Shown in pieces: positions 57,596 through 64,000 of a DNA stretch of 64,000 nt. The DNA is from Glycine soja (taxonomy: Eukaryota; Streptophyta; Magnoliopsida; Fabales; Fabaceae), in assembly GCF_004193775.1 (NCBI RefSeq), contig NC_041005.1, positions 15,967,865 to 16,031,864 on the forward strand. Reading direction: 5' to 3'. The notes under the pieces are model-generated. The model worked only from the letters and a program-made list of their open reading frames with translations. It did not search any database and was not told the origin of the DNA. The stretch's first letter is position 1; each line of letters starts with the position of its first letter. Position numbers and translations under genes: made by a program.

Positions 57596-58699
57596 TGTTG
57601 GACAAGTGGCCTCAGATATCTTAAGAAGGGGGGGTTGAATTAAGATATTACAACTTATTTCCCCAATTAAAAATTCTATTTAACTTTTTATTCAAGTTAT
57701 AAATTCCCTTAATAATGAATTTCTTAAATATTGATTCAAATAGAATAATTTGAATATGAATATAAAGCAATAATAAATAAAGGAGTTTAAGGGAAGAGAA
57801 AATGCAAACTCAGATTTATACTGGTTCGGCCACACCCTTGTGCCTACGTCCAGTCCCCAAGCAACCCGCTTGAGAGTTCCACTATCTTGTAAATTCCTTT
57901 TACAAGTTCTAAACACACAAGGACAACCCTTCCTTTGTGTTTAGAATTCTTTCACAACAAGAGACCCTCGGTCTCTTAATCCCTTTTTAGAATGAAGAAG
58001 AAGAGAAGAAGAAATCTCTCTTGAAAGAGATAGATTGAACAATTTGAGCACTCAAATAATTCCTTATTGAATCACAAGTGTTTTGGCCAAGGAATTTGTA
58101 AGAGGATAAAACAATTTTGCTTGTTAAGAGGATAAGACCTTTTTTTTCTTCAAAACTTTTGGCAAATTCGTGTCTCAAGTCACATATATATAGGCCTTTG
58201 AAAGCCATTCAAGAACCACACAAAAAGATGTGACTGTTGAAAATATTTTCTGAAATCTCCTCTGGTAATCGATTACAGTATGTGTGTAATCGATTACACG
58301 CTTTAAAATTTGAATTAAAACGTTCAGAAACTGCTGGTAATCGATTACCATATATGTGTAATCGATTACACAGTGCAAATTTTGAATTCAAATTTTAATA
58401 GCTGTTGTAAATCAGTTTTGGCCACTGGTAATCGATTACATCCTCTGGTAATCGATTACCAGAGAGTAAATTTCTTGTAAAAGACTTTTTAACTTAAATT
58501 TCTTGGCCAAACCTTTTGCTACTTCAATTGGAATTCCCCTCCTATTTAATATACCCTTTCTAAGACTAGAGACTTGTCTTGATCATTCATCTTGAATATC
58601 TTTAATTTCTTTGTCTTGAATAAAGCTTTGAGTCGCATGTGAACCTTTGGCATCATCAAAACATTCAGCTTGATCCTTTGTCTTGATCCTTTGTCTACA
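57596..58699 (-). mobile_element. Copia-type solo LTR, 1104 bp, minus orientation
   Basis: On the plus strand it starts TGTTGGACAAG and ends TTTGTCTACA, flanked by a perfect CTCAT duplication (57591-57595 and 58700-58704). It is the reverse of the family seen at 14096, 19307, 41371 and 47645. It has three pairs of TAATCGATTAC palindromes (58264-58460) and the inverse of the GAACCAGTATAAA segment (about 57815-57860). No internal element sequence remains. Confidence 0.94.
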
Positions 58700-58726
58700 C
58701 TCATAAGGGTGGACCCTTGGGTACTA

Positions 58727-59365
58727 GTACCCTCACCTTCAGAGGGCTACACACCCTCACCTTCAGAGGACTTCACGCCCTCACCTTCAGAGGACAACAC
58801 GTCCTCTCCTTCAAAAGGCGACACGTCCTCACCTTCAGAGGACTACACGTCCTCATCATTAGAAGGCTGCACGCCCTCACCTTCAGAAGACTACACGTCC
58901 TCGCCTTCAGAGGGCTGCACGCCCTCGCCTTTAGAGGACTACACGTCCTCGCCTTCAGAGGACTACACATCTTCGCCATCAGAGGGCTGCACGCCCTCGC
59001 CTTCAGAGGGCTACGCGTCCTCACCTTCAGAGGGCTACATACACGCCCTTAGAGGACTATGCGTCCTCACCTTCAGAGGGCTACATGTCCTCACCTTCAG
59101 AGGGCTACACGCCTTTACCTTCATAGGACTACACGTCTTCACCTTTAGAGGACTACACGTCCTCGCCATCAGAGGACTACACGTCCTCACCATTAGAGGG
59201 TTGCACGTCCTTGCCTTCAGAGGGCTGCACACCCTCTCGTTTAGTGGGCTGCGCACCCTCGCTTTTAGAGGGATGGACGCCCTCGCCTTCAAAGGGTGAC
59301 ACGTCCCCGACTTTAGAGGGCTACGTGTCCTCACTTTTAATGGGCTCCACATCCGCACCTTAAGA
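58727..59365. repeat. 30-bp minisatellite, about 21 copies, open in several frames
   Basis: The unit is close to cctcaccttcagagg followed by gctacacgc or actacacgt. The unit length is exactly ten codons, so frames stay open on both strands: the plus frame from 58670 repeats SPSEGYTSSPSEDYT, another reads LTFRGLHVLTF, and the minus strand reads RTCSPLKVRTC. Two unit types (ggctgc/ggctac versus gactac) alternate irregularly. It is GC-rich compared with the surroundings. There is no separate evidence that any frame is a protein. It lies within transposon-derived sequence. Confidence 0.88.
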
Positions 59366-59539
59366 GAATTTAAGGTCCTCTGCCCTTAATGTTTAACCGA
59401 AACTTGCGCTCCAGGTTACGGGAGCCAGTAGTTTCCTTTTATTAGTTCAGTTCCTGGGCCACCCCCTGATCCTGGAGGAGGGCCAACTATGTGAGCACAA
59501 CTAGAGGAGGAGGCTGTCGTACAACCACTATGCATACTG

Positions 59540-60235
59540 GAGCAAGATTTCACCCATGCCGTTACAAAGAAACGAGTGCGGATCATGTGCACCAACATGA
59601 CCACTCTTACACAGATATAGATGACGTTGCCACTTAGCAACATTTTGCCCAGCGACCATAATGCCGATCTCCCCCTACGGAAGTATCAGTTGGTCTGTGC
59701 CATCGTGACATAGATAAATATGCACATTGCTCAACTGATTTCTGATGCCATCCACTATTTGCAGGGGTCGCGCCCACAAGACACCCAGTGGACCCGAAGG
59801 AGTCCAAGAGGGCCCTAGGGTTTCCAGCTCAGGTTACGGGCCTCTATCAGTCCTACAGGGTACCCGTCCCCCCCAGCAAGGTCATACCATCGTGACATAG
59901 GTAAGTATGCACTTCTCTCAACTGATTTCTAATGTCATCTATTGTTTGCAGGGATCGCGCCTGCAAGACACCCAGTGGACCCAGAGAAGTTCAATAGGGT
60001 CTTGGGGTTTCTAGCTGTGATTACGGGCCTTTGTCAGTTCTAAGAAGTGTCCATCGCCCCCAAAAAGGTCATTAGGCCCCCCATTAACCAGACTTTCATC
60101 AAGAAGTACTGCGCCCCAGGCAGGCACAGGGCGAGACACCACAACAGCCTGGGGATGGCTGACAGCGGGCAACAGGCACACCGCCACCACCTCTAGAGTT
60201 CACCTCAGCTCATCCATAAAAAGGTTAGAGCGTTG
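59540..60235 (+). pseudogene. Putative plant transposon protein (PF20167-like) remnant with internal duplication
   Basis: Across frames the sequence reads RIMCTNMTTLTQI, LPLSNILPSDHNADLPLRKY, QLVCAIVT, INMHIAQLISDAIH and, later, VIRPPIN-like and FIKKYCAPRQAQG pieces. This resembles the putative plant transposon protein domain found in legume Ty3 elements. A 187-base segment starting catcgtgacatag is tandemly duplicated (59701 and 59888). Shortly after, at 60331-60363, aagaagcactactaggaggc and aacctagtacc resemble the conserved block downstream of Athila pol. Stops are frequent. The parent element is uncertain. Confidence 0.6.
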
Positions 60236-60479
60236 CCTATGACACATGGCCGACCAATAGGCGACCAAGTCCAAAGCCAAAGTACTAGGTCCGTGATCGA
60301 CAAGTCATCACGCGTCCAGCTCAAGACGTTAAAGAAGCACTACTAGGAGGCAACCTAGTACCTTTTAAATCTTTGCTAGTTATTTGATCACCATTGTTTC
60401 TCCAGTCATAGTAGGACACACCTAGTTGTTCATGATCCTAGGAATTTAAATAAAACAAGCACAAGCTCGGAAGGTAGTC

Positions 60480-60740
60480 ATACCTCACAAAATATATATA
60501 TGTATGTTTAGGTAGCAAGATACCTTGGATATGCATGTATATAGCAAAATACCTCACAAAATATATATATATGTATGTTTAGGTAGCAAGATACCTTGGA
60601 TATGCATGTATGTGGCAAAAAATACCTCACAATATATATATGTATGTTTAGGTAGCAAGATACCTTGGATATGCATGTATATAGCAAAAATACCTCACAA
60701 AAATATACACATGTTTAGGTAGCAAAATACCTCATGAAAA
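60480..60740 (+). repeat. AT-rich tandem repeat, about 70-bp unit
   Basis: Copies start with tacctcac at 60481, 60550, 60623 and 60691, with a last partial copy at 60729. Each contains atgtatgtttaggtagcaag and ataccttggatatgcatgta. The short open frame repeating GSKIPWICMY is a by-product. Confidence 0.9.
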
Positions 60741-60769
60741 AAAAAGCAAAAACAAAAAGAGAACAAGAA

Positions 60770-63700
60770 ATATATCTTTCGGCTGAAAAGCCAACATGCT
60801 TTTGAAGAGAAATAACTTCCAGCTTTTCTTTGAAAAAATATTCACTAATCATAACCAGTTTTTTGGTAAAAATGTGTATACACCTGAAGGGTGAATGCTG
60901 TGAAAATTTTCCAGAACGCCCAAAATAGACTCGGATGAATGCATGAATTAATAAAATAACATATTTTGGAAACACTGGGTTGACTTAAATAGGGAAAATG
61001 AATCTTGAGCCCTAGTATCACATGACCATAAAAACTTGATGCTTGAGTGTCCACATAGGTGCATGCATGACCAGTTTTGCATAAAATTTCCTAATCATCA
61101 TTGTTGCATGTGTATCATGGAAATAATGTGGGACATCCCCTTTATCCCCGAACCGCTGGCCAAACCCTGACAGATATCATGTCCAGCCGTTCTACAAGCC
61201 TTGAGCCAAAATCCCAACTTACCATAAACCTTGACCCAGGGTGAGAATGTCAATCCTTGCCCTCGGAAGAAAACAAAAAAAAAAGGAAAATTCTCAATCA
61301 AAAGGGTGAGAGAAAGCAAAAAAAGAAAAAAAGGAAAATTTTGAACCAAAGAATGAGAGAAAGCAAAAAAAAAAAAAGAAAGAAAATTCCCGATCAAGGA
61401 TCGGAAGAAAACAAAAGAAATATGCAGAAAGGTCTTCGGACCAGACAACATCTGAACAATACAGAATTGTCACCAAGTAAACAAGAAAAGAAAGGAAACC
61501 ACGACCTAAAGTGGTCCTCTCCTTTTGATTGCCAACCAAAATCTTGTGCGTCGGTGACTTGTTCATCTCACGCTAAACAAAAATAGAAAAGGAAAAGGCC
61601 AAAACACTCAAAGCCAAATTTCCCACCAAAAAAACAAGCCATTCCCAAGAAAAAGTCCTATTGATCCATGATCACGCATGTACTTTTTGATTTGATAGGA
61701 AGTGATTTGCAAAATCAAGTCATGACATATCTATGGTTCGGAATTAGGATGAAACACTTACATGTGTGAGATTGATACACTTTGAGTGATTTTCTTCTAT
61801 TTTTGTTGGACCCAGTGTTTCCTCTAAATGGTCGTTTAGAAACGAAATGCTAACATTCAAAATCTCATTTATGGTTATGAGAACATTTCATCAGCATACT
61901 CTCCTTCCCCGATAGACACATTGTTTTTCATCCAAAAAACATATGTTGCTCTCATCAGTTGGAACTTTTGTCTCTTTACTAGAGCATGTTCGCATTTTAG
62001 TGAAGAAAACACTGAGACTATTTTAGTCTCACAGTTATCAAGAACTACGTAAGTCTGAGTTCCTCATCACAAATTGAGGATACGTAGGAGCAAAAGCCCT
62101 GCTTTTGTTGACCACCCCACCTTTTGTTACCATGACCCAAGAGTCCGATGGCATGCGGAGCCACATGGCCGTGGGATCCCTAGATTCGTATTCTTTTCAT
62201 TTTTATGTATGTTATCTTGTTTCTATGACTTGAGGGACTAACGTTTGTTTTTGTTGTTTTTTTTCGATTGTCATTTGTTTTGTGCATACATTTTGTTTGG
62301 ATTGTTGCGTTAGTGCTTATTTCGTTATTGTCGATAATATTTGTTGAAATTCTGGAACCGTGTAGAGTTTTCGTTTAGGAGTGTCATCCTAAAAATAAAA
62401 CAAACAAACGTCGTAATAACGCCAAGAATAGAGAAAGAAAGAGACGTTGTGAACAAAATGTCATATCTGTATATAAAGAAAAGAAAATAAATTTTTCTAT
62501 ATAAACAATGTGTGAAAAGAAATTCTTGTATATGAGCAATGAGTGTATATTAAGGAAATTTTTATATAAACAACGAGTGTATATTGAAAAGGGGAAAAGA
62601 AATTTTTGAAAAGGAATAAAGATTTTATATAGACCATGTCAGTATAGAGAGAAAGAGTTTTTCAATGCGTGTGTATATAGAGAAAAAAGTTTTTTTCGTG
62701 TATAGGAACGTAGGTGTACAGAGAAGAAAGCTTTTCTCATAGATAACGATGGATGTATAGTTTTTTTTTTTTGCAAACGTGCATAAGAAAAAAAATGAAA
62801 CAAAAAGAAAAGAGAAAGAAAGACCTCGAAGGTCAGCATGTTATGGTCATAAGGAAGCACAAATCATTCATAGAGAGCAAACATATCTTTTGGAAACAAG
62901 AAATTGACGCTAAGAGTTTATTTTCCAAAATAACCGAGATAAGAATGGATGGATCCGTTGAACCAATGAAAGAACATAATTTGGAAACATTGGGTCTACT
63001 TGCGTAAATCCCAAGCCTTAGTATCATAATGCCATAAACTGGATGCTTGAGTACCCACCTAGATGTATGCATGACTAATTTTGCGCATTGTTTCCAAATC
63101 ATCATTGTTACACGCGCCTCGTGGAAATAATATGGGAGTTTAACCCGAAACTGGCACTCTGACACATGAATTTTTTTTGCCCCAAATATCAAAATCGGGC
63201 ACGCGCGGTGAAAAGACCATGTTGAGACACAACCTTAAGCTACCTTGAACCTTGGCCCTTGAAGAGAATCCTCATCCTTCCCCCCGAAGAAGAGGACAGC
63301 AGAATCTCCTCAAGGGATAGCGAATAATGAATGCTAAAACCCGAATTCCCAATCAAAGATTGAAAAAAAGGGAGAGAAAGAAATGAAAAGGAAGAAATGT
63401 AAAGAAAGAAAAGAAAAGGAAAAGAAGGATTCCCGATCGAAGATTGGAAGAAAGTAAAAAGGAAAAGATCAGAGGAAAACAGAATAATTCCCGGTCAATA
63501 AAGGAAACCAAGAAAGAGAACAGAAGGTCTTTGGAACAGATTAATTTTCGGCGGGGTAAATGACTGCCGGCAAAGGGAAAACCCATTTTTGAAGTGGTTC
63601 TTCCTTTGGGGTTGCCATTCAAGGTCGCTCCCAACTGACGATGTCCCGCCCCACATAAACAAGGAGGAAAAGACCGAAACACCCAGTTTCCTCTCCAAAA

Positions 63701-64000
63701 ACACTACCCTCGAGAAAATCCTATTGGTCCGTGATCGCGCGTGTAATCTTTTGGTTCGATAGGAAATCATGTGCAAAATAAAGTCATGGTGCAGCTATGG
63801 TTTGGAATTAGGGTAAAACACTTACCTGTGTGAGTTTTTATACACCATGAGTGATTTTATTCCCAGTTTCAGTTTGACCCGACGTTTCCCTTAAATGTTC
63901 ATTTAAAAGCTAAACGTTGACATCCTACCCTTCATTTTTGGTTACAAGGAAAACTATTTTGGCATAAGCATATTGTTTCTCTAAAATATGGTGCTCTCAT
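60770..64000. repeat. Tandem duplication of about 2.05 kb in Ogre-type interior sequence
   Basis: Copy 1 runs from about 60770 to 61957 and copy 2 from about 62815 to the window edge. Anchor pairs include aacatattttggaaacactg (60958) with a close match at about 62972, ttgatccatgatcacgcatg (61661) with 63724, and the gctctcat end (61955 and 64000). Offsets are 2014 to 2063 bases. Both copies have purine-rich tracts (61260-61400 and 63350-63480) with similar gattggaagaaag motifs. Between them, 62040-62110 resembles part of the Ogre LTR (aagaactacg, then ttgaggatacgtaggagcaa), in the same orientation as 50913-52932. Bases 62450-62760 hold degenerate ataga/tatata repeats. No coding sequence was recognised. 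Confidence 0.7.

Noticed and set aside
58670..59299. 209-codon gene encoding an SPSE-repeat protein
   Set aside because: Openness follows from a 30-bp repeat unit. Other frames and the opposite strand are equally open, and the start lies in the neighbouring solo LTR.
59888..59952. Perfect-looking intron (gtaagt to tttgcag) suggesting a real spliced gene
   Set aside because: The matching segment in the first copy of the duplication reads as transposon protein sequence, so the splice-like ends arose by mutation of coding DNA.
60525..60722. 65-codon repeat peptide (GSKIPWICMY)
   Set aside because: It is a by-product of an AT-rich tandem repeat of about 70 bases.
1..64000. tRNA, rRNA or small-RNA genes
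   Set aside because: No cloverleaf with intact A and B boxes or rRNA-like conserved block was noticed by eye. The tRNA-like strings found are retrotransposon primer sites. A tRNAscan run would be decisive.

Overview
This window looks like repeat-dense heterochromatin from a plant nuclear genome, most likely a legume close to soybean (Glycine). It has no convincing intact host gene. Almost everything that can be assigned is a transposable element, usually broken and often nested. The evidence is AT-rich plant sequence, Ty3 elements of Athila and Ogre/Tat type, Ty1/copia LTRs, a CACTA transposon, a Mutator-like element (MULE) with a plant mobile domain gene, and a decayed plastid psaA fragment at the left edge. 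The species call rests on remembered resemblance of these families, not on a search.

Layout. 1-289 is a plastid psaA piece. About 1345-9060 is a decayed Ogre/Tat-type pol gene, split at 2333-7515 by a 5.18 kb CACTA element that carries exon and intron pieces of about six unrelated host genes: a 4-coumarate-CoA-ligase-like enzyme, a STE20-type kinase, an RST1-like protein, glycolate oxidase, a SEUSS-type co-regulator and an F-box/LRR protein. 9280-13912 holds tandem repeats and unassigned sequence.

13922-34776 is a composite MULE with 45-bp terminal inverted repeats and a perfect 9-bp target duplication. Without its nested insertions it is about 9.5 kb. It carries a plant mobile domain gene on the plus strand and, on the minus strand, an accessory ORF and a MULE transposase whose last part is an OTU-type cysteine protease domain. 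A 9.79 kb Athila element (16938-26727, 5-bp target duplication) sits inside exon 1 of the mobile-domain gene. A solo LTR (19307-20319) sits inside that Athila's gag gene, and another solo LTR (14096-15655) sits in the MULE left arm.

35325-38335 is a truncated copia element. 38373-43400 is the 5' part of a minus-strand Ogre-type element, with a solo LTR (41371-42894) apparently in its LTR. 43400-47600 holds unassigned LTR-like sequence and a minus-strand gypsy-type ORF remnant. 47645-48616 is the start of a copia element cut off by Ogre-type LTR sequence. 48617-52932 is a pair of Ogre LTRs in opposite orientation, followed by the leader and broken gag gene of the plus-strand copy. 57596-58699 is another solo LTR. 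58727-59365 is a 30-bp minisatellite. 59540-64000 holds transposon-protein remnants and further tandem duplications.

Exact target duplications and nesting give a partial order of events. The Ogre-type pol predates the CACTA. The MULE predates Athila, and Athila predates the solo LTR in its gag. All protein families were recognised by eye from conserved motifs, so family names are inferences of varying strength.
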